From: Sinohyriopsis cumingii
Taxonomy: Eukaryota > Mollusca > Bivalvia > Unionida > Unionidae
DNA length: 64,000 bases
Assembly (NCBI GenBank): GCA_028554795.2
Contig: CM068827.1
Coordinates: 141,447,251 to 141,511,250, forward strand
Reading direction: 5' to 3'
The position numbers were made by a program, and so were the translations under genes. The notes under the pieces were generated by a model. It was not told the DNA's origin and did not search any database. It saw nothing but the letters and a program-made list of their open reading frames with translations. Position 1 is the stretch's first letter. Each line of letters begins with the position of its first letter. Of the stretch, positions 44,110-57,300 are shown one piece after another.

Positions 44110-45314
44110 GGAAACGTTGATTCTAAGCGTTACTTACAAATGAAGAAAACATTTAAACAAAACGTACTAAGCATTTCCGACCAATAAGTCATTGAAAAAA
44201 TGCATGTCTGGATACTCTCAATTCTCGTCCCCCCAAAAAACACCTGAACAATTCCTACGTGGTTCCCCGCGTGTTCGTGTGTGTGTTTGCTGTGGTGCGA
44301 TATTGTTGAATGTCTTGCTTCGTTCGGACAGTGTAAACGAACAAAATGTAAAAAGGCTGGTTAAACTTGGACTTGCTCACTAGGTTTTGTTGGATGACTT
44401 TGATCAACTGAGTAACGAACATAACATTATCTACATAATCTCACCACCATAGTATTCGCTATGCTTTCTATCTAAATATAATAGATAATCCTCAGAGGTG
44501 TACATAACAAAAAACACTGCATTCAACATATTCTCCAATATTCTAATTTAATCATTGCTTTTAAAGTTATGTGTATACAGATTGCGCTGTCTTGGATTTT
44601 AATACAATGATATACCGCCATAACCCCTTCGATTTGTTTGAGTATACCTATAACGTGTTATAATAAACGTACTCAATAACCATGTTCTCGCGTTAATGTT
44701 ACTATGAATTCAGCTTAACCGTATGGATAAAGTTGGTGGTTCACAGACAATTTTGCCTTCCCCCCGCCCAACAAAAATAAATAAATGCATCAGCAGATGC
44801 AAATGCAACCCGTAATCCACTGACAATAACATCTACTGTAATTATAATGTCAGCATGTAACATTACGCATCAAAGATCTACTAAATGATTTTATATTTGC
44901 TTATTTAAAATGAAACGAGCTTAATATTAATCGCGAGCTAATCAATGAGTTTCAGTAATTACATTCAGTGAAATGAATGCAATGTGAGCTTCTTTTTGAT
45001 AAAAGCTCAACATGGTAAATTGAAGCTACTATTTGAATTCTTACGTAATCTGACAGTTTTGCTTTTTTTTTTCTTCTTCTCATAAGTCTGAAATATGTTG
45101 AAGTAATGTTATATCGGTGATTTTATATGATACGTGTACTTTATTATAGGATTTCTGTGAAAGATGGTTTTTCATTTGACGGCACCAATTCACGTCATAT
45201 GTAATATTTCTCGATGTCGAATGGTCATTCTCAATCAGAACATCCTCGGCACTTTCATCGCGTGCTAAAATAAAAGCCTGTAAATAAGGTCCCGCTCTAT
45301 ATACATTATGTACG
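44110..45314. other. Intergenic, no gene seen
   Basis: AT-rich; open frames at 44192-44383 and 45080-45364 are unsupported. Confidence 0.5.
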
Positions 45315-45895
45315 TCTGAGAGAAAGTAACAGGTGTAAGGTGAAGTTGTTTGCATTTGCAACATGCACAGTGAGAGAATGTTGGCATACCTCCATGTACT
45401 TTCATGTACTGTGCCTGATGTTATACTTGTGGAAACTGTAAACGATCTAAGTCACAGCTAACCAATATGTATGCTTCCATGTGATGTGAAAATCAGCTTT
45501 AATTAGTCCGTAGTACACTATCTTTAGCAGTTATTTAAAATAGGGAAAACGAATTTTGCCAGACTAGACAATACCAGCTTCTTAAAGTGCATGGAATGAC
45601 TTACACACTATGTAAAAAGTAACAAAGTTATTGTCTCTTTTTGTAAAACTTATCTTCGATGTCCAGGAAACGGAAATGACATTGCTGAGCTAGCATTTTT
45701 TTAATTTATTTTTTTAAATAGATGCACATCTGAAGTAAGACCAAACTCTGTACACTATAACCCAATGTACATCCGTCAATCAGACACCAAAATAATGAAC
45801 AGGATAACCAGTCAGGAAAACCTGAGAAATTCGTTTGTTTACAAATATAAAAAAAATTCCCTATGCAAATTACGAAACTGTAGAGTACCACCTTA
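45315..45895 (+). repeat. Dispersed repeat, copy 2
   Basis: Collinear with 29848-30475, with insertions and deletions throughout. It lacks the 30-bp tandem repeat found in copy 1. Confidence 0.7.
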
Positions 45896-46850
45896 AGTCC
45901 ATTCCGTACTGCCCTCAATCATATGGTTATTATAACGTCATAATAATTAAAAACGTTAAAATGAATAGACCCCGTGTCATCACCAGCAGCTACGCAAACA
46001 CCAATAGCAGATAACTGAAACCAAATGATTTCTTCAGCGTCTTTAAATTACAACGTTGCTGCGTTATTCTTAAAGCTTAAATGTGAAGGTATTTAATTGA
46101 CTGCTAGCATGTCGTCGAGTGTTCTTTTCAAGACTTATCATATTATAGGACCCTGTTCTTCGCACAGCTAGCCTGATGTTCTTCCGCCAAAATGTTACCA
46201 TTTTCGGAACAGTCACTACGATTCAATCCGATTCTCTTTCAGAAAGAGATGAGGATGTCCCGAACTAGTAATTATCTTCTTACGACATCATTAACTTTAC
46301 GTTAAGTCATAATGTTAATTTCTTGGTGTCTTAAGTTGAAATGATATTCTGAAGCAAATGAAATTATTTTATTTCTCTAACATACATATAGACATATCTC
46401 TAAATCATGTAATAAAACCTATTTTTTTAAAGATGAATATGAATTTTTCGCGTTGATCAATATGAGGTTTACTGGTTCATAAAATTCCATATCAAGCCTA
46501 TCAGAGGTAAATAACCGAAAACTAAATCTAATGTAAATGACGGCATGTAATAAAGGCACTCACATAGCATAGCAATATGTTCATCGAAGAACAAGTGCAC
46601 GTTTATCTTTGTTTACATATATAGCTAGTTTCCACCCACTAATGGCTATGAAAAAGACATATACATATGAAAATTTATTCGTATAAATTGCAAACGATAT
46701 TCGCAAAATACGCTTCTATGCATGCGAGCATAAATCCGATCATTTTACGGTAATGTGTACCAAATTAATTTGCTAAGTGTTTTTGCTCATTGTTTGAAGT
46801 TTTAGAAGTATGAAAAATATTAACCTTACAGTAACAAAGATTTGTATCCT
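45896..46850. other. Intergenic, no gene seen
   Basis: AT-rich; nothing recognised. Confidence 0.5.
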
Positions 46851-46859
46851 CCCAGATGA

Positions 46860-48160
46860 GACCATTTCTTCCCATTAACGGCTAAGTGTTGAAACCATCT
46901 CTGATACTCTTCAGCGAGGACAAGATTTTCACTTTAGCTGCTGTGGTGGACATATTGGATGTCAGATTGGCACCATTTTCAGTCAGTACCAGATAGACAT
47001 CATTAGCCTAGAAGTTTTTTGGTGCAATCATTATAACAAACCAGTCTGGGGGAGTACAAGATACTCGAGTCAGACGACACGGGCGGCCGTATGAATGGCA
47101 ACATTTTCATTTTGGACCAAATAAGTATCACTAGGAGTCTATAGGTGACACTCATTTGTTGATATAACCATCCGTTTGGGAAGAGTAGAAATAACAATAT
47201 TTTCAAGATGGTAACAGTGGTGCCCATTTTGAGGATCAGTCCGCATCATTTTCATTTTCAACCAACTTGACACCATACACCTACCCTACTGATCAAATCC
47301 TTACCCCCCATGTCGAAATGACTTTTCAATTAACGTTACAAAATTTTAAAGATGACCATCCTGGTGGCCACTGAAATCTGATCAACACCATTTTTGCTTA
47401 GGACCAACATGACATTATAAATGGTCTTCTGGTGAAAACTCCCCGTTCATATGGCTTTCAGTTTTGAAGAAGTAACAAGAAGACGATTTTCAAAATGGCT
47501 GTCATGCTGGTTATCCGATGTGCACCATTTCTATTTAATACCAGCTAGACACAATAAGAAGTCTTCTGGTGAAAGCATAATGTCGCTATGACCTGCCATC
47601 TAGGAGAAGAACTGATACTAAATTTGTTTCCAGCTGGTCATTGTGGTGGCTATATTGCAGGTCAGATCGGCACTATTTTCATTTAGAACCAGCGAGACAT
47701 CATAAGAAATCTTTTAGTGAAAACTCTATTCTGATATGATCATTTACTCAGGAGAAATATGACATATTAGATGTCTGAGAAGTACAATTTTCATTTAGGA
47801 CCAGCGAGACATCATAAGAATTTTTTTTAGTGAAAACCTCATGCTGATATGATCATTTACTCAGGATAAATATGCCATAATTAATGTCTAAGCAGTACAA
47901 TTTTCATTTAGGACCAACTAGACAAAACAATAAGTAAACATGACTTTCCACACAGGAGAAGCAGCAATAACAAGACTTTGAAAATGGCAACTGTGGCGGA
48001 CATCGATTCATGCCTTGTTCATTTAGGACCAACCAGACGTAAGAAAAATATTTTAGTGTAGATCCCATCTTGATTCAGTGGGAGTAATAACAGTATTTTC
48101 AAGAATGCCACTAGAATTTGGCACCAGTTTCATTTTAGGTCCAACCCAAGATAGCATGCA
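46860..48160. repeat. Degenerate tandem array, about 10 units of 105-147 bp
   Basis: A motif close to TTTTCATTTAGGACCAACNA followed by GACATCATAAGAA recurs near 46972, 47103, 47245, 47390, 47526, 47672, 47787, 47908, 48014 and 48124. Between these, units share CTTTTAGTGAAAACTC, GATATGATCATTTACTCAGG and AAGATGGCNACNGTGG. No frame is kept open. It is a decayed satellite-like or multi-unit mobile repeat. Confidence 0.8.
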
Positions 48161-48524
48161 ATGAAGTTGAATATTTTCCTATATGACGTCAACACACTGT
48201 AATGAGGTCTTGCCCTTTGTTACTCTTTTAGGGTGTGTCTTTAGGTCAGTGAAGAGGATCATCTGGTTGAGAATGGAATTGTCTTAAGATCCAACTGAAG
48301 GCTAAACATACCATGGTGTAACATGTGCAACTTTTGTTTTTTAACCTTAGAATGAAACAGGTCTTTCATGATTTAACACCAACAGCATCAATATCCTCAC
48401 AAGGTTTATTCACAGTTCAAACACAAGATATTTGCTTGTAAATAAGAATCACCATGCCAACATTTGGAGCAGCTGACAATACAGATTGGTATTGAGGAAA
48501 AATATGTCACTACAACCTTACGAT

Positions 48525-48895
48525 TAGTGACCTACATTTGGTATTGCCGAGTTACTCTTCGTGAGATGCATTTATATACCCAGTACCAATTTTCAACAGT
48601 AAAAGTGAAACATGGTCCAAAATAGATGCAAATTAAAAAGTTACACAAAAGTGAAAATTAGGTATGATCTAGTGTTCGCATGACTTTGTTACTATCATCT
48701 GTCAAGTTTCATGAGTAAAGGTGAAAATGAATCCAAGACTGATGCAATAAACGAACAGATAAAAAACAAAGGTCTTTAGAGCATAGCTCATAGAGGGCCT
48801 AGTTTTAATATGACCAAGTTACTCCTCCTGCGATGCACCCACATACCAATTTTCATAAATGTAAGTGAAATAGGATCCGAGACAGTGAGGGGTTA
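48525..48895. repeat. Three degenerate repeat units of about 125 bp
   Basis: Near 48550, 48680 and 48810 the sequences share a GAGTTACTCNTCNTGNGATGCA-like start, then ACCAATTTTCA(A/T), a GTAAA(A/G)GTGAAA core and TCCAAGACNGATGCA. It lies next to the 46860 array but has a different unit. Confidence 0.6.
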
Positions 48896-50196
48896 ATAAA
48901 AATGAATGAAAGAACATATGAATGACACAAACCAGAAAAACGCCACATACCCCTCCACATTTTGCTGGTGTAGGATAAAGAATAACGCATTGTGAAAAAG
49001 ATGTCTGCCATCCAAGATTCTGGTGATAGAGATATAACTTTTCCTTTAGTATAATTATTGATTAAAGGTAGACAGAGAGAAGTCATTCAAGTGGCCAGAC
49101 GAATGCATGATCAGCTCGTGGTTTCTTCTGCTTCATCCACAAATTTATATCAGGGTTGTCACACAATACTTGTTTAATATATAAAAGTTATGGGGCATAC
49201 AAATTTATTTCCAAGCTCACTTTCTCAGGTTAGAAATATTTTTTTCTTCATATGTGAGTTTTTCTTAATAGAGAGCTATATGTTCCTGTTCATATGTGCT
49301 TGAGTTTTTAGGTGTGTACAGGTGTAAACATCTGGCAAAACCTCCTGCATCATTCCCGATAAACTGATCAAGTTACAGAAAATAACTTAATGATATTTAT
49401 ATGAAAGAATCAGATTAAGAGTTTGTAGCCATAAGAGGTCATGGACTAAGTGGTATGCAAAGGACAAGGGTGAGGAACAATAGGAAAATAATGATAATCT
49501 GCAGATATCAAGTTCTCAATGCTTTTGAGGATATTCAAAGTTAAATCCAATAAATCTTTTCAATGGTATTTTTTAAAAAGGGCTTTTTACCTACAGCTAA
49601 ATGGGGCATCAAATGTTCCACATATCTTCACTTGGGACAAATAGCTCCATATGTAATTGTTTTAATAATGGTAAATGTACAACTGAAAGGAAAGCTGAAA
49701 AATATTTATTACTGAGGCCCAACTACCCTCCATCTCATGGCAGAGGAGATGCTTTACAACCCAATTTTAATTGTCATTCAGATTATTCAAGAAAAGAAAT
49801 TTTCCTCTTCCTATATGTTACCATTCCATGTAAACATCTTACCATTCTATGCAAACATAACGAAACAACAAAGACAAATGATACCAAAACATCAAGTGGG
49901 AAAAATAGCAAATATATTTCCTATTGAATTGATCTGGTCTTCAGTAAGGACAAACTACATCTGATTAGGAATGCTTTAGTAAAGTACAATTCTGACCGAG
50001 TTTAGAGTGTGCTGAAGCTCACATGGCATCTTTGTTTTTATGGTCAGAAATTCTTAATAACCCTGGAAAAGTAGATCAAAGTGTCGGTAAAAATGTTTAG
50101 GTGCTAGACATGTTCTATTTCTGAACCCAAACTGCACATTTGGCCTCAAAAGGTAAACTGATATTCCACATGCAAGGACATCACTTTTAACCTGCA
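48896..50196. other. Intergenic, no gene seen
   Basis: AT-rich. Overlapping open frames at 49601-49964 run in two frames and show no domain. Confidence 0.5.
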
Positions 50197-50809
50197 TTAA
50201 CTCATTCAGACCCAATCCCGCCTGTAGGCGTGATGAGGCTGTCCCCTACTTCTGAGCTCTGCAGCATCAAGGTCATTTAAGATACACCAAAGTGGGTGGT
50301 ATTACAAAAAAGCAGACAGATATAGTTCTACAGTGATACCAAATAATCTGGACGTTCTAGCTGCACTACAAAATACAGAGGGAAAAACCTAATTTTTTGG
50401 ACCCGTTTTTGTTTCCACCCAAAATTTGCTCGTGGTCGGAATCAGATTTTGTGTTGGGATTTTAGACTTTTTGGCCTCAGATTTTAGGGAGAGCAGTCTG
50501 AACTGCACACAGACAGGTGAACTTTGTAAAAACTAGGATAAGGTGGGCATTTGGAATATAGAGTGGTCTCCATACAAAAATGATGGGTCCATTAAGCAAA
50601 AAAAATAAAATACTTTTACCCTTCTGGTCATGCAAAAGCAAAATAACCAACAGAAAAACGATGTTTCTAATACAACTAGGCATTAATCTAATGGAAAATC
50701 TGTTGAAAGTCGATGTACTATGATGTATTCAGAAATAGCCCCCCAAAATGTCTTTCCTACTTGCATTTCAGCCGAAAATGACAAAAACCTCCAGGGCCGA
50801 ACGAGTTAA
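50197..50809 (+). mobile_element. TTAA-flanked MITE (piggyBac-type), copy 1
   Basis: It begins TTAACTCATTCAGACCC and ends GGGCCGAACGAGTTAA. The outer 16 bases are inverted repeats with a few mismatches, each including TTAA, the piggyBac-superfamily target. An inverted, diverged full copy lies at 57101-57680. Shared interior: TAATGGACCCATCATTTTTG (as reverse complement), CACAGACAGGTGAAC and a TCTGGAC block. No transposase frame, so non-autonomous. Confidence 0.75.
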
Positions 50810-51239
50810 ATAAATTTTGGAAAGTAGGTAAAAATGTAAGAAATCTGAAGCACAACCTTTTCATTCCAGATGTGCCAAAACTGCAAATGGTTACAATAGA
50901 TTAACAGGTGCTGGAATCACCATCAAGATACAATATTAATGTAATTCTGATTATACCCTATAAAAGTAGGAAATAGTGACCATACTTTAATGCACACACA
51001 CATACACCCTAATCCCAAGATGTTCTTGCATACCAAGTTGTCCCTTCATAATATCATAATAATAAGAGTAACAGCCTGAAGAGGGATAACAGACAAAAGG
51101 AGCAATATAAACACAGAAACTATCTCTACAATGTGGGTTATACTTATTGTCTGCTTGGAACAAAAGTTCATGTGGTTACAACCAATACTTTAAATTAAAT
51201 ACCAGAACCATTTTTTATTACTGCATCTACTCGCTTATG
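50810..51239. other. Intergenic, no gene seen
   Basis: AT-rich; nothing recognised. Confidence 0.5.
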
Positions 51240-51400
51240 ACACCAGGTCAACTGGCCAAACCCAGATCTGATGTTGCACAATGTGCCAGCAGAGATCTGG
51301 GTCTATGCAGTTTGCTAGGAGTAATCAGTAAAACAAACAACATACACCCTGATCTGCTGGTGTGTTATACTACAGCAGATCAGGAACTATAGATGCAATT
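51240..51400 (+). repeat. Dispersed repeat with internal inverted repeats
   Basis: Shares GGAGTAATCAGTAAAACAAA and CAACATACACCCTGATCTGC with the minus strand at 43030-43110. It contains CCCAGATCT...AGATCTGGG and CTGATCTGCTG...CAGCAGATCAG pairs, so it can fold into two hairpins. Confidence 0.65.
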
Positions 51401-53075
51401 GGACTTGAGCTATAAGTAAATATATACAGTATTTAAGGCAAGACAAGGTACAGTTTTTGATATAGGAATAAAGTTCATTAAAAAAAACCAAACAAACTAA
51501 GTGATTCATCACCAAGCTTTTTATTACCTGTTCAACAACGTTATCAGAAATATATCTGACACACAAAAATATCCATAATTTGATTACATTACACTTTTCG
51601 AGTATGATTTTGGTCCCTTTATAACAAGGTCATATTAGAGAGATATTATAATGCTCAATGAAATAAAACATTTTTATTAAAATCCATAAATGTGATGGAA
51701 GCACTTGGGTAAAATGGGTACACAGCAAATTGGTATACAAGTATTTTATAAACAACAAAAATCATATACAGGAATGTAGAGTAAACAGGTAATAAAGAAA
51801 TCTAGAAAATTAGACTAACATTTAAGGGTCTTAAGAAAAAGTTAAAATGAATACTTAGCAAAGAGATTTGGTTTCAGGAAACATTTCACAATTTACCTAA
51901 CAAGACAGAATTGAAAACTTTAATAATAAACCAAACACATTCTCAATTTAAAAATCTAAATTCAATTTTGAAGTGTGCAAACCATGTGTATCTTGACCAA
52001 AAATGGCTTTTTTGAGTACATGTACAACTTGTTATTTGAATAGCTTTAATTAGATGTCAATTATGCAATAAATACCAAGTAATTCATAATAAATCGTCCA
52101 TGGTTATATTAAAGTATTACTCTGTGGAGTAATTCCTTTTACATAAAACACACAACAGGTCATTATTAGGACGCAAAAGACAGTGCTTTTGTCATTTCAT
52201 CAAGCTAAGACAACAAGTTGAACCATGTTGTACAGCCATCTGAGGCTTAATGCAACATCCACATATATTTTTAACTTTCATACAGTCTCTAAGCAACACC
52301 TTTTTATTGCACTTCCACTTTACTAGTATGATTTTGATAGTCCCATTCATATCCAATATCAATGAAATGCAAATACATCTTGAAATGTATATTATCCTAC
52401 CAACCCACTCCATCCTGTCAGTACATGTACCAGTAACTTCAAATGATATTATTATTCATTATGTGTCTCAATATTATCATATATTTTTCTCTCATATTGA
52501 ACATTTCACAAAATTTGAAATGTATGCTTAATCATGTCACCCAGTCTAAACATTTATTGTTACAAAGGAGAAAGCTTAATAACAGCATACTTACTCAGTC
52601 CTTCATATGCTAATGTACTTAGCAATGCAGCACTCCCCCCATTATATTGCTGTCCATGGGATCCAGAGTATAGCACCTTATAATGCAACCACCTTAAAAT
52701 CAAGTACAATATAACAGAGTCTTACAGTGAAGGAGTGCTTTATGTGGGCGAAAGTTATCATGATGATAGCTAATAAATACTGTATTGAGAATTAATCATA
52801 CTGCGTTCAACAGTTTCCTGATGTTTTATATTTAGTGATCCTCGTATCAATGCATATTATATATGCCTCGTATCAATGCATATTATATATGCCTCCGAAA
52901 TAGTTTCATCAATCTGCATGTTACCAAATCTAATGTCTTTATCTGGTGAATGTATGAACATAAGGGCAGAAAGAAACATATATGGGCAACAAGTCAACAC
53001 TGTATTTAATTTCTGCCAAGCTTAACACAAACAAATTGTGTATACAATGAGAGACATGGTGAATACGTGTGTGTT
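51401..53075. other. Intergenic, no gene seen
   Basis: AT-rich. The only structure is a 26-bp direct duplication at 52840-52891 (CTCGTATCAATGCATATTAT within it). Confidence 0.5.
52840..52891. repeat. 26-bp direct duplication
   Basis: Two perfect adjacent copies of a 26-bp unit containing GTATCAATGCATATTATATA. Confidence 0.9.
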
Positions 53076-53260
53076 TTGAATTTTTAATGTAGTTTTAACA
53101 ATTTGAGTCATATTGCTATGATGTCTTCTGTGTGCCATTTTATAATGATGTCTAGCACTGAGGCATCATACCACAGACATGTAGCTTGATGTCCCACCCA
53201 GTCACATTATCCTGACATCAGGCCGACCGGTCTTAACAGTAATCTCTTAATGCTGAAAAG
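53076..53260 (-). repeat. SINE, 5'-truncated copy, minus strand
   Basis: The reverse complement shows GACCGGTCGGCCTGATGTCA, GGATAATGTGACTGGGTGGG, TGCTAGACATCATTATAAAA and the 3' AAAAATTCAAAACACAC end of the family. Confidence 0.85.
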
Positions 53261-53732
53261 TAACTTAAGAAACACTTAATCAAGGTGTGACATGGATGGA
53301 CAAACTGATGTACCAATAAAGATATATAGAATAGTTACACAATATCCTCTACCACTGTTACAATGTTTAAAAAGATCATATCCCTGAATAATTCTTCTTG
53401 TGGTCAGACACACTGCAATCAGGTGAAAAGTAAAAATCGCAATGACTTGTACAAAAATTTCATAAGCATAGTAATGAAAAATGTATGAAAGATTGTTGTG
53501 ACTGCATATGTTCCAGGACTAAAAAGAACTTAATGTGGGACACAGAAGCAAACAAAAGCAAACATCTCTCACAGAAAAAATGGTATAAGTGATTGATATA
53601 TTACTTAACACATGTTTAATGCATGATCACAGATCCAGAATCAGCTGAATGCATAGTGAGTAATGATGCATATATGTGAATGTTCCAGCTTATCTTGCAC
53701 ATTCTGAAATAAATAGTATATCACATTCAGAC
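53261..53732. other. 3' flank of the rolling stone-like gene, nothing seen
   Basis: AT-rich; may contain additional 3' UTR. Confidence 0.5.
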
Positions 53733-53738
53733 TTTATT
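53733..53738 (-). terminator. Candidate poly(A) signal AATAAA of the rolling stone-like gene
   Basis: TTTATT on the plus strand, about 80 nt past the stop codon on the gene strand. Confidence 0.4.
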
Positions 53739-53817
53739 GTTTTCCATAGTTTATTCCACTTTTGCATAAAAATGTACCTAGTTTGATATTAGTGTCATCT
53801 ATCATAGACAGCATATA

Positions 53818-54366
53818 TCAAAGCCTATCTTGATGTAACAAGTGATACACAAAAAGTTTAACTTTATAAATTGCAAAGAAAAACATATGAAGAATTGGAA
53901 GAATAACAAAAGCTACCAAAAGCAACATTAAGGCAGTGTGACTTGGTTGATTCCAATCTAGAATCTTTGGGTACATGACACGATTGTGATCTCCTGCCCA
54001 GTAGATGGCACTGAAAACAGTGTATGTGGCACCATACAAGAAAGGGTAGATACAATGGTAAATCCGAATTGGAATACCTGAGATTATGTGATCCAAAAAT
54101 ACAAGTACAGAGTTCAGTATATGCTCCTGTAAGTTTGCCATGTCTAGACTGCTTGTGCCCATCTGTGGCCAGAGAAAAATGAAAAACACCAATGTGACCA
54201 TTAAGGCTGCACTGGAAACTGTAGTAAATAACATCCACGTAATCTTGTGAAGAATTGGAAGTGATGGTGTTCCAAGAAATGTTGTTTCTTGTCTGCCATA
54301 GTACTGGTCTGCATTTTCCACACTATCTACAGGGTGGTAATCACCTGACCAAAGACTTGGTGTCAC
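53818..54366 (-). CDS. Rolling stone-like gene coding exon 3
   Basis: Residues 127-308 and the stop. Acceptor TGTGTTTGCAG|GTGACACC. Carries a hydrophilic loop (VTPSLWSGDYHPVDSVENAD) and then the last four membrane spans. A second frame also stays open over 53864-54238 but is only a shadow. Confidence 0.92.
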   Translation of the reverse strand: MTPSLWSGDYHPVDSVENADQYYGRQETTFLGTPSLPILHKITWMLFTTVSSAALMVTLVFFIFLWPQMGTSSLDMANLQEHILNSVLVFLDHIISGIPIRIYHCIYPFLYGATYTVFSAIYWAGDHNRVMYPKILDWNQPSHTALMLLLVAFVILPILHMFFFAIYKVKLFVYHLLHQDRL

Positions 54367-57300
54367 CTGCAAACACAAAGCAAAAACAATTTAAGGATTA
54401 GCGCATGCACATGTCACTATACCTTGCTTCTACCCACTACTACCCCTACATCCATCATCAAAATGAGTCAAAACAGGTCTAAATAAAAAAAGTGCAATCA
54501 CTCTTAAATAAGTGTGAAAGCCTAAAGACTGGTCAAAATGTGCAGTTTCAAGCAACCCACCAAAATCTGAGGCTACAGTATAATTGAAATAAGCCCAAAA
54601 ATTTTTAAAAAGTATGTTTTATATGGTTATATTTGTATGATAAAAAAGCAAACTGTATTTACATAGGTTACCAGTTTCTTTTCCTAAAATAACTGTTATA
54701 TAGTTTTTATAAAAACCATGAATTAAAAATCACTTTGTATGAAAAAAAATTAGCAACCGGTTCAATCCAGAATAGTTTTCATAGCTACTTCCCTTGAAAT
54801 TTTTTGTGCTAATTATACTACAGTGAGCACACTGAACAAATTGATTCCACAAAAACAATTTCTAGCTGTGACTAAATAAATAGCTTTATTATAAGTGTGA
54901 AACCATTTATGAGTGATTCAACTTCTACTAGCTTATATTATAACATGGAACAAATTAATAATAATGCTACTTATGCTCAGAAAGGTTAGCTCAAAAAGAT
55001 CCCAGACACCTATTTCGAAGGGAGGTAATTTTAAATGGAACCAACACCTCTATATAGCAATAGTTTGTGACAGATTAATACAGGATTTTATATATACTTT
55101 TCAAAAATGCTTTTTTGCTACAGTTTTTGATTGCTTTACATTTTGACCTTTGTATTTTGAATTCCAAGGTTCTTTCAAACAGGCCTTCAAACTAAATTGT
55201 AAGAGTAACAATCAACATCAACCAACCTGTAAATGCATTTATTCAAATGCTGAACTGAATGACCATTGTTTACAATGCATTGCATGGGTGAAACACATAC
55301 TAATTTTGTGCATGAGCAATAAGGAAAATTAATGGTAAATAATGAAGGATAAGTCTTTTATTACATGCATGGCCCAATAAATACATGCATTTAAGAAGCA
55401 AAACTAATAAATTATGCAGAATTTATTTTATGGATTACGATGTTATTTTGCAGTCTACCAGGTGGAAACAATTTTAGTTTATATTTCAATCATGCATCTT
55501 GAACTGATTATTATAAAGAAAAAATTATGTATAAAAATGTAAAAGGAAAGAACATACTGAAATTAAACAAACTGCCCAGACATATACTACAGCCATGACA
55601 GGAACCATATCAGTGGATGGAAACTTTTACTTCAGAGAGGTCAGTTTATAAACAACAAAACAACAATTTGTTAACAGAACGACTTTGTTTTGATAGTTTT
55701 TAATGTTTAATACATGAAAATATAATGACTGTTGTTTAAAAAACTGAAAAATATGTTTGCAGTATGGAAGAGAACCAGTAGGGAGCCAGTCACATCTTCA
55801 CTATTTTGCTTGTTGGGTGGGTGGGTGGGGAAGACAATTCCAATCTTTACCTACTTAACTTGAAGGGATAATGTAGGGGAAAATGCTCTCAAAATGAAAT
55901 TTTCTGTAACTCTGGTTACTAGCACCAAATTTTATTTTAAAAATGGTGATATTGTCTAGGCTAGGGAAATGTCATCCTCTGATTTGTGTTTGAGTTTTCT
56001 TTAAGGATTCCTTTATACATTTCATTTCTGTATCTTTGACAAAGCTCCAGAACACCTCATACATTATTTTTTTGTGTGAGATCTCTGAAAGACATTGATT
56101 TCAAGCTATTTTATTGCAATATAGAATAACTCTTGGTAGTCAGTTGATTCCCTTGCAATTGCCACTCTATAAACTGAATGTGGGACTTTATCACAAAACA
56201 CGTCTTGTCCTCACTGCTATATTCTCAAATTACAGGTGTTTTCAAGGGCTGGAAACTTTTACTAAACAGACTCATAACCACTCTGAGAAAATTCTGAATA
56301 TACAATAAAACTTGTCTTGTGAGACCATCCCTTCTGTCAATAAAAAGGGACCTCACAACACATGTGGTTTCTCATAACAGGTTTGTACAAGATGACCAGT
56401 TTTCAAGGTTGAAATGGAGGACACTTTTAAATGGAAATATATACACAATTAATGTACATGTATTTTATTCTTAGGTCATAGTTCTTGTAAAAATACTGCA
56501 TTCATTTCATCTCAAAATCATTTTACAAATCAACATATTTACATCTATCATAAAACATTCACACTTATATCTGAAGATTAGGTGTTCATGTATTAGCAAA
56601 TGAATTGCAAAATTAACTAAGGTAACATTTAATTATCCCATTAATATGTTAACTTCACATCAAAATTATTTCAAATGTAACATAAAAACTGCAGACAGCT
56701 ATGATAACACTTACCAATTGTACGATTTAACAGTTTTGATAATGCTTTGCGTAAATATAGAATATACATGTACCAACAAAAGAAACAGAAAAACAGTATT
56801 GACCCATCCAGAAACAAAATAAGTTTACTGAGAGACAAATGCTGAAGGCTTAATTCACAATGACATAAAGAGATGAACTCAATAAACAAAGAGTGTAACA
56901 GGTTGCAAAATGGAAAACAGATGCTGATTTGGTGTCTGGGTTTAAAAAAGGCAACAAACAACTTAACTTTACAAAGTCAACTGAATCCACAAAATAATAA
57001 TCACTTATTAAAATGACTATGACAAACACCTCAGTCATCTCAGGCATTACAGACTGACGCCAAAGACAAATAATGTACTTGACTGCTACAGTAAAGCCCT
57101 TTAACTCATTAACCCCTGGAGGATTTGTCAATTTCACTTGAAATGCAAGTAGGATAAACATTTTGGGGACCATTTCTGAATACATCCTAATACATCAATT
57201 TCCAAGAGATTTCCGGTGAACCTAATGACTAGTCGTGTTAGCAATATCATTTATCATTGACTCTTTTGCTTGCACATGAGCAGAAGGGTAAAAGTTGGTG

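Noticed and set aside
53864-54238. A second 124-codon protein in another frame of the last rolling stone exon
   Set aside because: It is a shadow of the real reading frame, which has family motifs and membrane spans.
56850-57185. A 111-codon hydrophobic protein in rolling stone intron 2
   Set aside because: Its N-terminal part comes from the MITE end at 57101-57680; AT-rich DNA read this way commonly looks hydrophobic.
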